A stretch of DNA of 41,280 nt from Suillus spraguei (Eukaryota; Basidiomycota; Agaricomycetes; Boletales; Suillaceae): contig JABCPU010000532.1 of assembly GCA_016800925.1 (NCBI GenBank), positions 1 to 41,280 on the forward strand, in the 5' to 3' direction. The notes beneath the pieces are model-generated. The model was not told the DNA's origin. It did no database searches and was given only the letters and a program-made list of their open reading frames with translations. Shown here one piece after another: positions 21,764-32,399 of this stretch (positions are counted from its first letter, which is position 1; every line of letters begins with the position of its first letter). A program made the translations under genes and the position numbers.

Positions 21764-22665
21764 CTACGAGGTGTAGTCAGAAGGACGTACGTCAGGGCAC
21801 AGAGTAAGAGTGATATTGGTATTGCCGCAAGTATATGTGACAACGTAAACAGAAGTAGAGCTATCTGAACGATAATTATCAGTCTGTCATACCGATGGCA
21901 GTAGGATGGAATTACATACCGGCACCGTCATTGTCAGGGAATGTGTAAGCATTATAACAAGTTTCGTAGTAGAAAGGACTGTTGGGGCCAGAGCCCTCGT
22001 TGTCAAGGCAGGTTCCACCGCAATAGCAAGGGCGCCACCACTGCATGCGCTCGCAGAGGAGCAGCACGGGGAGTAGCAAGTGTCGTTCCGGGTCCAGGAA
22101 CGGGCTGAAGCAATATGAACAACGTGATATTAATACGGATAGATTACTCACACAGCAGACGAGATCGTGCAAGCGAAAGCATCACAGCTTGAATTAGCTG
22201 AGGAAATCTGCATTCCAACGTTATATCCATAGACGACCGAGATATCATATGTCACACTTCCGGGGATGGCGTACTACGTTTTCAAGTCAGGAGTTATTCA
22301 ATGTCGGCGACTGGGACTCACAAAGTTGAATTCGGCTCTGCTGAATGGAGTGCTACCGTCCCAAGTAGGGCCACCAGTGGTACATGTAGAACCGTTGTCG
22401 TTGCATCCAGTACCTAGTGTTATGGTCAGCGAGAAGCTCAGGAGTGGAATTACACACTTACCGACGTTGATAGCGCCGTCCCAGTTGGAGCTAATAGATA
22501 GGTTTGAACTCTGGCCTCACCGATCGTGACATTGTTGTCGATAGAACCAAAGTCGGTTTGCGTGAACAAGAAGACAGGTTCAGAGCAGGAGTTGACAACG
22601 TTGAGAGACTGGGCCTGAACCACGGTCATGATAGCGGCAAGCACTAAAGCAGAGATAGTAGCCAT
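21764..22665 (-). pseudogene. Thaumatin-like protein, copy C (pseudogene)
   Basis: It starts MATISALVLAAIMTVVQAQS and can be followed through the same exon layout as copies A and B. Relative to them it has several one-base losses: in exon 1 (copy A reads GGTGCGGGCCAG, here GGTGAGGCCAG), before the third intron (TCTGCTGTGTGAG instead of TCTGGCTGTGTGAG), after CCTGGACCCGGAAC in exon 4, and again around GGCGCCCTTGCTATTGCGG. Each breaks the frame. The TATA box of its siblings is changed to TATCAAGAG. It cannot make a thaumatin-like protein. Confidence 0.88.
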
Positions 22666-23069
22666 TGTGAGTGATGATTATGTGTGTTAGAAATGGGAGA
22701 CGACGATACCTGTGTAAACACTTTATGAATCTCTTGATACCAGAAGTCCTGGGCTGTGAGCGCGTCAGCATTTTTATTGAAAGTGTATACCAAAAATGAA
22801 GCCACAGGATTTTGTCACAAATTGACAAGTAGGAGTATGCTGCGTGGTGGGCATGGTCATCGACCTCTGTTGATCGGAGACAGTAAGAATCGGAATTGAT
22901 GATGTGCATGACGTATGCGTCGCATGACAGTTCAACATTGCACGCAAAGGGTGTTAAAAGAGGTATAAATTCAAAATAAGTACTGCGCTCAAATAAACTA
23001 GCAGCAAAATCGTCAGTGGAGTGATGTAAGGTCACGAAACTAGTATTTCTCATGTGGAGAAATGGAGAC

Positions 23070-23318
23070 TCACTTGGGATTGTCACACATATGAATGGTG
23101 TTGTGGCCAAGCTTGAGTTGACCACCAGCGAAGGTAAATCCAGCGAGTAATAAACTGATCACGGTCCCGCAACCTAAGCTACTTGCCTTGTGTATCATTG
23201 AAGGTTTAAAATATAAACGTACATGATAATGTTTAAACTCCGCGGCATATGGTACTCTGAGCCGCGTCTTGGTCGGGTCGTTCACAGACTCGGACGTCTC
23301 AAGCTCTCCAAGTGCCAC
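23070..23318 (-). pseudogene. Unrecognised coding-like fragment repeated upstream of each thaumatin-like gene
   Basis: An open frame starting MALGELETSESVNDPTKTRL and ending LLAGFTFAGGQLKLGHNTIH followed by MCDNPK, just before a GTGAGT donor-like site. Copies A (11810-12060) and B (19870-20110) hold the same block with broken frames. A GTACGT donor-like site lies inside the frame. I do not recognise the family. It may be the first exons of a neighbouring gene caught in the duplication. Confidence 0.3.
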
Positions 23319-24170
23319 ATCCGAATCAGGCCTAGTGTGAGGAAGACTATTGTCGTAGAATCTGCATATCAGAGGCGTGGCTATTTTGCGAATTGACTCA
23401 AGAGGTGTGCGTAGGCGTCTATGAAGTTTTGAGGTTAGTGTCCTGAACTTCTCGGTGGCACACTTCTTGAACTGGCTAACTATAACTGTGTCGCCCGGCC
23501 TCTACTACATTGCGTTACTCACCATTACATCGCGCGGCCAACTATCCCATTTCCACGCCAAAATACGACTCACGAAATGGTGAGCACTCGGCCCCATAGG
23601 GCATAGTCACTACTCATCGGAGTTTCGTACGAGCCTTACTATGCTGCACATGGTCACTGGGCAATTCACCTAGTCCCCAACTGTTGCGTTGACTCGTCAT
23701 GCCTCAAAAATACTTGTACTTAGTCCGTCAAACCCACCGTGTAATCCAAGCATGGGGAAGTGAGTTTCTGTCGCAGATCATAGCCTGTACTGCCCTGGTA
23801 GCTGGCCACACACCGCAGCAGGTTAAGCGGACTATGATGTCATGCCGATATAGTGAGTATTGCTTGATCTCAGAAAAAGATAACTCAAGAGCTGGGTGGA
23901 GTGAATTTTCAGATTCTGATATGTCAACAATGTCAACGAATTCACGACCCTCTGAGTCTGCGGGAGCGCCACATCTACAAGCTCAGGAAACTACTCAGGT
24001 GACCTTGAGGCGGTACTGTGAAGGAATATCTAATTGATTTGATGCAAAGGACAGTTATAATGATCATAGTACTAGCCAAATTTATGTTACTATAGGGCCT
24101 CCAACGTCACCGTAACATTCTGGCTTCCGAGTTAGCTTCCATTTCTCTTCCCAAGGTTTGTTGATGTCGA

Positions 24171-27100
24171 GTATATAAATAGACAGGTCTCTTAGATCTA
24201 ATGGATTAGACCCGAGATGGAGGTATAAACACGACCACCGAGGGAAGTGGCGCTCTCGCTACCTCCGCAACAGTTTCTAATATTCTGGGGCGTTGTACAA
24301 TGATGGAGATATCACTTGATGATGGCACGTAAGGCACTAGATCGGGCTACCATGACAATTTGTTATCATGTAATAATGGTGAATCAGATTTGCTCGAATG
24401 AACATCCACCGTCACGGTGAACACCAACCTAGAATTCTAATTTACAGTCATTCCACCAGCTCCTTCGTCTTTTAGATTTGAGTGGTACCTAAATTTGACA
24501 AGTATGAGGTACTACAATATCAGAAATTCTATAACGTAGAACGGGCAATTGTTTCATCGGCGGCTCAATCAGTGCTAACATAGGTTGGATACTTGACTGA
24601 TAAGATCAAACGAGCGCTCGGTACTCTAGATACGTAGCCATAATATCCTGGCACCAGTCTCTATACCAGTAGCTCAACTGTAACACCGGACAGGTAGCCA
24701 TGACGAGTACTGCGAGGGTCTTCAAGTCCGACTAGAGAAAGGTGCAGTCATGGTTTGGTGCTACTGAACAGTACCGATTTCATATGCAAGACTTGCAGCT
24801 ATGATCCCTATTTTACTCCACAAGCGAAATACTCAGTTCCCCCTCACATATACATCTTGAAGAATGCCTGAGTTGTCAGAACTACTAGGGTCCTGTGTCT
24901 AGATGAGACAAGGATAGGTTAGGAGGTCTGGAATATGCATGATTTCTTGACAAAGTGACTATCGATGTGCCAGGGCTCATAACATAACAATGCTTTACTA
25001 GGTGAGTGCGATAGCAGAGAGACGAGTTCGACGGTAGGATAGTTCGGCCATGGGATACAGTCAATCGTGAAATCAAGGGCCGGCTACCCAATCAAGGTTC
25101 GGCCATCAAATTGAGTTTCCTGTGGGGTCCCTCCCAGCCATGCTGTCAAAGCAAGTTCCCTAGACAGACAAACTCAGAAGTCCGATGGAAACGTGGACCA
25201 GGATTTGTCGAAAAAAAAGAGTAGTGTTGATGAGCGAGTGGAGGCAGAGCAGGTACAGAGCATTACCGGGGCGCAAAGAAGGTCTGACAGAGTCAGACAA
25301 CAAGCTATTCTCAACAAATGACTAAAAAATACACTTGATCAGTGGTGATTGAGGTCCTGACTAACTCTGCCGACACGTACCTCATTTACTTTTGGGAGCT
25401 GCACTGTTTCAGGATAGAAAAAATGGTATTATTAAAGTTGAGAATGAAGCTGGGTAATAAGGCTGTGAGTTTCGGTGTCAGTTGCAGACAACAACAAGGA
25501 ACGGAGAACTGCACGGCTTAGCTTTACTCAGCGCTTAGCTCTAAGGTTCTCATACTTGAACATGAGACTGAACTCAGCTACCCTACTGAACCTGGTAGTT
25601 TGACTCGGAACATCAGTTCAGCATGACTAAAATAACGACCGTGTCAATCAACTTTGAATGAAAGCCGAATGCAGAACCCCGATCAGTAGTAAACTTGAAA
25701 GATCAATTCATCAGTGTGGCTACTAAATTGAATAGTACGGTCCCAACCTTTGCCATGAAGGAGAAGAGTGTAGGCTCAAAAGCGACTACATAACAGTATG
25801 CGGCATGACGGAACATGTCAGCGAGCGAGTCAGTGAGATAGAGCAGAAGTGACTCATCAGGGGACCGGTGAGACAAGTTATATTGTCTTATACCATTGCA
25901 TGACAATATTATGCGGAACATATCCTTTATTTCCGTTACTAAAAGCAACACAAAGTCATATCTCACGGCGTAAAGGCCCTGCGATCAACGCAACGCACCC
26001 TAAAGGACTCATCAGTTTTCTGATGGCCAAGTTGTCGATCAGTGGCCCGTGCCTCGCAGGAGATTGACAGGATATGTATGCATAGATTGCCGGTGCTATT
26101 GTGTGTCGGTGGGATGGTTCGCGATGATGCCGGGTGCTACTGCCTCTTTGATGGGATATTGTAGATACTAGAAGCTAGAAATATGATGTGGGGTGACAAT
26201 GTTTTATCACAAAGAAAGTAAAAGAGGAAACGCACCAAAAACTAATGGTTTTATTTGTGTCTTAAAATGCGTGATGTACGGAATACTCGGAACTTGAACT
26301 TAACAAGTTGTTGTCAATGGGGTATAATTGTACGTCCAATGGGTTCCAATGAGATTGAGAGTCATGGAAATCCGGAAAATCGACTGTCACTTGATATCTC
26401 GACTGCTGCATGGAAGGAGGACATGGTCAAAGAGCGGTAAGTATGATTGAATCATTGACCCATCAATTGAGTACAATCGTAAGCAATAATTACATAAATT
26501 TCACGCTTACGACACACTGACAGAAACTGTATCTCCTACCCTGCTTTCCAGAAGAACGATACCGTCAAGTTGGAAACTGGCAAGACACCCTCATTTTGTC
26601 AAAATTCTGTGACTGAACTGGACCCATTTCCATTATTGCGACGGTATTTCACCTACCGAAACACTGCATTTCCCCTCCCGCACTGTGCGCCGGCTCCATA
26701 CCAACTTGCACGGAGTTGATTCCTGCGTGCGATGTCAGGTCATAAGAGCTGGAGGAGCAACGACACTCGGGAATAACCCTAGATCTCATTCAGGCTGCAG
26801 GTCGGTGGTCTTCTGATGAATCCAAAAGGTATATAGCCGTTGAACATGTGTTTTTACTTCATGCTCTACTGGTGCGGCTCAGCTCGGATGCTGTCACACT
26901 CGCACATATAACTTGTCTCGACTTACATGACTTACGATTCTCTCCACGACTTTCTCTCGACTTCTTGTAGGAAAGAGCATTTCGGGTTACAAAATACAGG
27001 CCCTGGGGAATACCAGTGGTTCAGTTTACTGATGGCGCCCATCAGACTAGTTGCTGAAGAGCGAAGGGGGAAGATTGTTGATGGATATTTTGGGTGGCTA

Positions 27101-28034
27101 CATAGACAGAACCGTTGACATGTTCTGATGCATTTCTGATCCCGAGCACACCAGTTGACTGATGAGTCATCCGGCAGCGGCCCGCCCGCCTTGGCATCAA
27201 GCACTCACTCTCACCTTCGACAGTGTTCTTATACTCCAAGAATTTGATCCAATTGATTTGTGAGTATTTATAGCCAACCAACCATCAACTAGTCATTGAT
27301 CATGGCAGAGTAGTCTCTTCACAGACAGACCAGATGTGGAATGAAGACGGTTTGTCCTTCTGTAATGGAGTCACCCGACCCTTGATATTTTCGGCTCGTT
27401 GAAGCGAGATAGCGATGTCTAGGTAGAAATTTCAACCACCTTGTCATTGTGACCGGTGCCTGCCTCGATTTTCTCTGTTGCTGGTTCTTGGATGCCACCA
27501 GGTCCAGAGGGTTCTTCGTCTTGTCCCAGACGTCACGAGCTATGCCTTGCTTCAATCTTATTGTGTCGATATGATCGGTGCACTCGTTTCCGACTCGGAA
27601 GCCATCAAGTATGCGTTACGCTTTGGAGACATAACTACGATTGGCCATAGGTGAGTTGAGAATCAGGATTCATGGCAATCACTCACCGGTGTCCCCAGCC
27701 AGGTGTCTTCTAATATCTGAGATGAGATATTCCGACCCGAAACATCACATCTACGCATCAAACACCCATGCGATACCACCGGCATGGGTATATTGTAATG
27801 CCGTGCGGTGGCATTATCTCGGCAATGGCCAACGAGTTGGGTCAGACTGCTCAAAGCAATTTGGTCTTTAAAGACTCTCGCGATAGAGTATCAATTGATG
27901 ACAGTGAGTTGAATTGCCCGGCCGCCGATTTGTAATTGATTTCATGATTTCTATGACAGCGGCCAGAAATTTCAGCGATGCAGTGTACTGCCGCGACAAC
28001 TTTTAGCGAACTGAACAAGATCGGCATGATGCGC
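24171..28034. other. Long gene-poor stretch
   Basis: I see no intact gene. Short frames occur on both strands (for example plus 25849-26067, minus 25703-25966, plus 26927-27118) without motifs. One frame at about 25118-25321 (+), ending KKKSSVDERVEAEQVQSITG followed by AQRRSDRVRQQAILNK, has coding-like composition and could be the last piece of a lost gene or transposon protein. No tRNA or terminal inverted repeats were noticed. Confidence 0.35.
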
Positions 28035-28070
28035 CATGTGATCATACTTATACTTATATATGATCACATG
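28035..28070. repeat. Perfect 12-bp inverted repeat (hairpin)
   Basis: CATGTGATCATA at 28035-28046 pairs exactly with TATGATCACATG at 28059-28070 across a 12-nt AT-rich loop. Each arm contains the palindrome TGATCA. Confidence 0.8.
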
Positions 28071-28186
28071 GATGCCAGCGAAAGCCAGTAACAAGCTCAG
28101 TGATAGGCTCACGGGAGTTATGATGATGGATGCTCAGCGAAAGCTGGTGACAGGCTTGGTGATAGGCGCATAGCAGTTACCGGTAA
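28071..28186. repeat. 58-bp tandem duplication
   Basis: Two diverged units start at 28071 and 28129, both with GATGC(C/T)CAGCGAAAGC and both continuing through GTGATAGGC and AGTTA. It directly follows the hairpin at 28035-28070. Confidence 0.7.
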
Positions 28187-28540
28187 CCGCTGAGTACATG
28201 CATGTTTGAACCCACTTACGGTACTGACCTCGACGATGTCACATGTCAAGGATATTTCCATTGGTTATTCACAAGTCGCATGAAAAAGACGTTGACAAGG
28301 TCTACCCAAGAATGAAAATTGAGGTATGAGTTGCAACTCGCGCTAATATTCCTGCTCGCTATTGTAACCGATTTCAAGTGTTTAAACCCTTTCCTGGGAC
28401 CTGGTTGCCTCGATTGAGGCTCAATGATTTCTCATGATGTGGCGGCAGCCGAAATAGTATTCAGGAATATTAACGGTACCATTCCCCAGATGTGCGTATG
28501 CGGAACAAGTGCTTGATCAGGAATAATCACTTTATGTACT

Positions 28541-28547
28541 TATAAAG
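28541..28547 (+). promoter_or_regulatory. TATA box of the SLATT-protein gene
   Basis: TATAAAG, 64-70 bases upstream of the ATG at 28611, with a C/T-rich leader (CCTCCTCCACCTTCTG) between. Confidence 0.55.
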
Positions 28548-28610
28548 TTTCTAGTAGAACTCGGGGTTACCTCCTCCACCTTCTGACCAAATCCACATTG
28601 CGGGAGCACC

Positions 28611-29779
28611 ATGAATCCCGAACAGAACTTGCCTGACTTAACCCACACCCCCATGGAGCATTTTGATACTCAGCTTCAAGCCCAGCAACGACAGCCTTCG
28701 CAATCATTAGTGGGATTTGTAGACAGTGGAGGTCGTTCACAAACCCAGTCATTGGCGACCGAGAAACCCCTCCCTGGCAATGACAGTTCAGAGGGACATC
28801 CACCAGCTCGTGACCGCAATGATCCATATGCTGATTTTGAGCCCATTCTACGGGCTCCTCCAGCTACGAGAAGCCGGGACGGTCATATGATACGTGGACT
28901 GCCGCGGGGCACAGTTGGGTCGAGCCAGGCTCCTGACCTTGGTTGGATAGTGCCTGTCAATGAGAGACCTCACGTTTGTGTTACTCCCCCTTTTTACTTT
29001 GCATAGATCCTCAACTTGACCCTACAGCGAAAGACCATAAAAGAACGACTCGAGCCAAGTATTAGGGACGCAAGAAGGGAGAGGGAACAATACGCCCGAA
29101 AAGGTTCGTCAAATTGTCAAATATCAGCCTCTTTTGCTCGGTATGCGAGCATGATGCTGAGGTTCTTTGTTTCTGAGAATGTTCTGATGACATTCCTTTT
29201 GAAGCAAAAATTGCAGGCTACACATTAAACATCGCGATAGCTTTACAGGTTTTGCTTGGGGCGCTTACTACGGGTCTTGCGGCGGCATTGTCCAGTAGTA
29301 GTGGTAACAAGGTCGGTTTGAAAGTGCATGCATATGATTTTACGATGAACTAAATTCCAGGTTGGGGTCGCCACCGCTACTCTTTGGTGCGTATCTATGT
29401 CCCTTATATTCAATTCAAAGCTTTCCTGAAGACCCCACCCCAGGTGGAATGTCGACGTTGGTTGCTTCCTATCTTGCTCGGATGAGGGGATCAAATGAAC
29501 CAGAATTATCCATCACTCGCGTGAAGGACCTAGATCAATACTTGAGAGACTGTCTTGCCTTCGAAATGGACCACGGACATGAATATGGAACAGATAAAAA
29601 TGGGCTGAATGATAGGCTCGAGCACCTGAGAAAAAGGTTCGAAGAACTTCTTGGAAATGCTGATGGGTAGGTCATCTCACGCTCACTCTGCTATGATTTG
29701 TCGAAACTTGACGACCTATTTCAGGCAACGGAAGCTTTCCCCACCTGTTAACGCGGCTAATGACAAGACTAATGTATGA
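28611..29779 (+). CDS. SLATT-fungal type two-transmembrane protein
   Basis: Six exons: 28611-28973, 29028-29103, 29205-29311, 29361-29386, 29444-29666, 29725-29779, about 282 residues. The N-terminal 120 residues are polar and probably disordered. The conserved core follows: KERLEPSIRDARREREQYA, a first membrane helix NIAIALQVLLGALTTGLAAA, a short loop, a second helix (VGVATATL then STLVASYLARM), then RGSNEPELSITRVKDLDQYL, EMDHGHEYG and LEHLRKRFEELLGN. This matches the fungal SLATT (SMODS and SLOG-associating 2TM effector) domain. Bacterial relatives are predicted pore-forming effectors in nucleotide-triggered defence; the fungal role is unknown. The exon 4/5 junction is off by one base (an extra T near 29385), so this copy is frameshifted or carries a sequence error; all other junctions close. 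Confidence 0.82.
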
Positions 29780-30348
29780 TATGCGCAACCGTTCTTCTAG
29801 TGATTCATCTATAAGCCTATATGTAGAGCTCTCTGAAATAGTATCTAACGTTATCTTACCGTCCCGAAATACTTATTGCAGATGGTGGTTCTTGCTGGCG
29901 TTCAAAGCCTTCGTACTATCCACCATATCGGAGAGGTGGCTAACCCCCTCAAAATGTAAGTATGGTCCCAACAGCCTCTACAGCGTTTCATCTCCCCCTC
30001 CCCTCACAGAATGCGCCATTGAAGATGCCAATAGCACTGAGCGGCCTGAGAGATGTTTAATTGGACAGAACGTTCAATATTTCTATCAAGGCGAGTCGTG
30101 TGCCCACCCTGTGATGATTATAACTACATAAGACATAGAACAGCTATGGTCGTCCCTGGATGCACTCCAGTCCAATACACGGGAAGGAACACTTAGTGAT
30201 GCGGAGTAAAAAGGTTGGCGGGGATGCTCAACAACCCTGCGTTGATGGGTATGATGAAAGACGGAAACAAGAAATACTGGAAGTATATTACATTTACTTG
30301 TGAATAATTCCGAACTCCAAACCCCAACTTGTACCTCCCCATACAACT
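29780..30348. other. Intergenic, between convergent genes
   Basis: 3' flanks of the SLATT gene (+) and the second aldo/keto reductase (-). Frames of up to 120 codons occur on both strands but carry no motif. Confidence 0.35.
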
Positions 30349-31709
30349 TCAGAGCATGAAAAATGTAGCAAAGCCGAATACAATTGCAATAGTCAGCCAC
30401 ATGACCAACAATGAAAACCTTCCAAACCTATGTTGCATTGGAATCCTCGCAACAACCAATCGGGAGGGAGGGCCTTTAGCACCAGCGGCATCGATGGCAG
30501 CGATTTCTTCAGCAGTGAGTGGGGCTTCATGATGTAAATTAGATTTAACGTCATATTTCACAATTCGAGACATACGAAGATCTTCAACAGCAAGGTACTC
30601 TTGAAGGCGCTCCTTGCTCCGGCTCGTCCTTCAGTGATGGAAGTGACATGAGACGCGAAAATTATATAGAAAGTAGAAGGACATACGTGACGATTGCTAC
30701 ACCTTTACTTCTAACCCAGGAGAAAATCACCTGATTCGAAGTTGCTCCTATACGCCTAGCAGCGGCGTCGACTACTGCATCGACCGGTCCTCCAGGGTTC
30801 TGCGTAATAGAGCTGGCCATGCAGAAACCAGCGTGACTTGGAGCAACAAATTATTAGGAGTAGTCTGAAGACTCACTTCAAACTTCCGTATGCTTGCACC
30901 GTGATACCCTGCTTTGCGCAGTACTCAAGCAAAGCTTTGTGTGAGGCATAATTATACGGGTGGAATCGAATCTGTACGATAAGGTCCGTTGGTTGTATTT
31001 GGTATCAGGTCAGCTAAAGAAACTTACTTGGTTGACAGCAGGTTTTGTAACTGCAGTCTTCAGGAGTTTCTGAAGATTATCTAGGGTAAAATTGCTGACA
31101 CCTATACTCCTGATAGCTGTCAAGACCAACGAATCCCGTTCGAGTAGCAAAGGGCACACCTTGTTAATCCATCTTTCTTCATCCTCTCAAATCCTTGCCA
31201 CCCAGATTCGAAGTCAGAAAAGAGTTCCGGGAAGTGTACCAGATACATATCAACGTAAGAAAGGCCAATCTAGGTGAGCATATGATCAAGTCCGAATAGT
31301 AACTCCCAAGTAGTATATGAGCCCTGACCTTGTTCAAACTTTGTTGAATGGCCTGCTGCGGTGATCCACCAGAACTGTACTTAGTAGTGATGTACAGACT
31401 TGAGCGAGGAAGACCGCTCTCTTTGATAGCCAGGCCCACATAAGTTTCTGTCTGATAATCTTATACCACAGACACATGAGATTTTAATCGTTGCAATTAG
31501 AAGTGACATACACTGTGCGGTGTCGATATGGGAAAATCCATTCTCGATGGCCTGGCCTACATAATCTGTTACATCCTTATATATCATGCTGGATCCCGTC
31601 CCAAAGGCTATTATGGGAAACTGGAACACAGTATAGGTGATATTTCAGTAATATATAATTAGTGCGATACCTTATTTCCATCATTGAGAGTGACAGTACC
31701 AAATGGCAT
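30349..31709 (-). CDS. Aldo/keto reductase with C-terminal membrane anchor
   Basis: Nine exons on the minus strand: 31709-31671, 31620-31512, 31459-31329, 31268-31160, 31109-31028, 30971-30877, 30812-30687, 30628-30576, 30524-30349, about 306 residues. The start reads MPFGTVTLNDGNK then FPIIAFGTGS, the usual AKR N-terminus. Tetrad residues: Asp and Tyr in FSHIDTAQYYQTETYVG, Lys in YITTKY, His in YVDMYLVHFPE. Further on come TRSIGVSNFTLDNL, NQIRFHPYNYA, QAYGSLNSITQNPGGPVDAV and VTTSRSKERLQEYL (NADPH site). Unusual for the family, the last 23 residues (RFSLLVMWLTIAIVFGFATF then FML) form a hydrophobic tail, suggesting a tail-anchored enzyme on the ER or outer mitochondrial membrane. Exon 4 lacks one base near 31262 relative to the required frame (SYVDMYLV is out of phase with the preceding exon), so the gene is frameshifted or the base was lost in assembly. 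Confidence 0.85.
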
Positions 31710-31821
31710 AGCTGGGACTAGGAACGAAACATATGAGGGAAGCGTGATGAGAAAACCAGTTTCTGGTACCCTATTATCACTCGGACCTTACTCGGTTCTT
31801 TCGAGTTTCTCCAAACTTTGC

Positions 31822-32390
31822 TAGTGCTGCCGCGGTCCGGTCCAGAACCACGGTTTGAACCGGACTTTTGGTCCAGTTCTGGACGGTTCGGTCCACGGTT
31901 CTGATGTCAGCCAGAACTGGACCGGAAATTTGTTCTACATCAGGGAAACAACAGATCTCTTAAGTAACTTAATGTGCCTTTTGGTGGCTTTTGACTCAAC
32001 AAAGCGGATCAAAATAGTTCTTTAAAAAGTGGGATGCATTTTGAACATGCGGTTAAGATGAAAAATACACAAAAAGAGATGTCATTGTCCACTAAGATAT
32101 CAAGCTCGAAAAAGTGTAAAGTAAATTAAAAGCAATCTCAAAGGCATGGTGATCTGTGTATTTATTTACATAGTAAGCTTGGAAAGTATCATAAGACTGA
32201 TATACTTGAGGTCAAAAGTAGTGCTGCCGTGGTCCAGTTCAGAGGGTCCTGGACAAGAACCAAGAACTGGACACAGGTCCGGTTCTGCAAAATTGTCAAA
32301 CCCTGAACCAGACCTTTAAGAACTGTTCTTAGAGGTTTGGTTCAGTTTTTTGTGGTCCAAACATGAACTGAACTAAAAATTTTCCAAAGT
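31822..32390. mobile_element. hAT-like transposon end sequences (two direct copies)
   Basis: TAGTGCTGCCG(C/T)GGTCC occurs at 31822-31838 and, in the same orientation, at 32219-32235. Each is followed by 120-170 bases packed with GGTCC, CCAGAAC and GGTTC words. This matches the termini and subterminal repeats of basidiomycete hAT elements (family knowledge, from memory). Between them lies about 270 bp of AT-rich DNA. No transposase was found, so these are non-autonomous or broken ends, perhaps one inserted into the other. Confidence 0.55.
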
Positions 32391-32399
32391 GCAAAAAAA

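Larger units (their letters stand above)
21680..24170. repeat. Segmental duplication, copy C
   Basis: Aligned by eye with copies A and B. Similarity begins near 21680, inside the 3' flank of the thaumatin-like gene, so no YRA1 sequence is included, and runs to about 24170, where CTCCAACGTCACCGTAACAT matches copy B near 21268. Confidence 0.8.

Noticed and set aside
23699..24037. Plus-strand frame of 112 codons conserved in part with 20789-20971
   Set aside because: Conserved only as part of the segmental duplication; the frames differ between copies and no motif is seen on either strand.
28060..28190. CRISPR-like array
   Set aside because: Only two adjacent 58-bp units with no spacers, in a eukaryotic genome.
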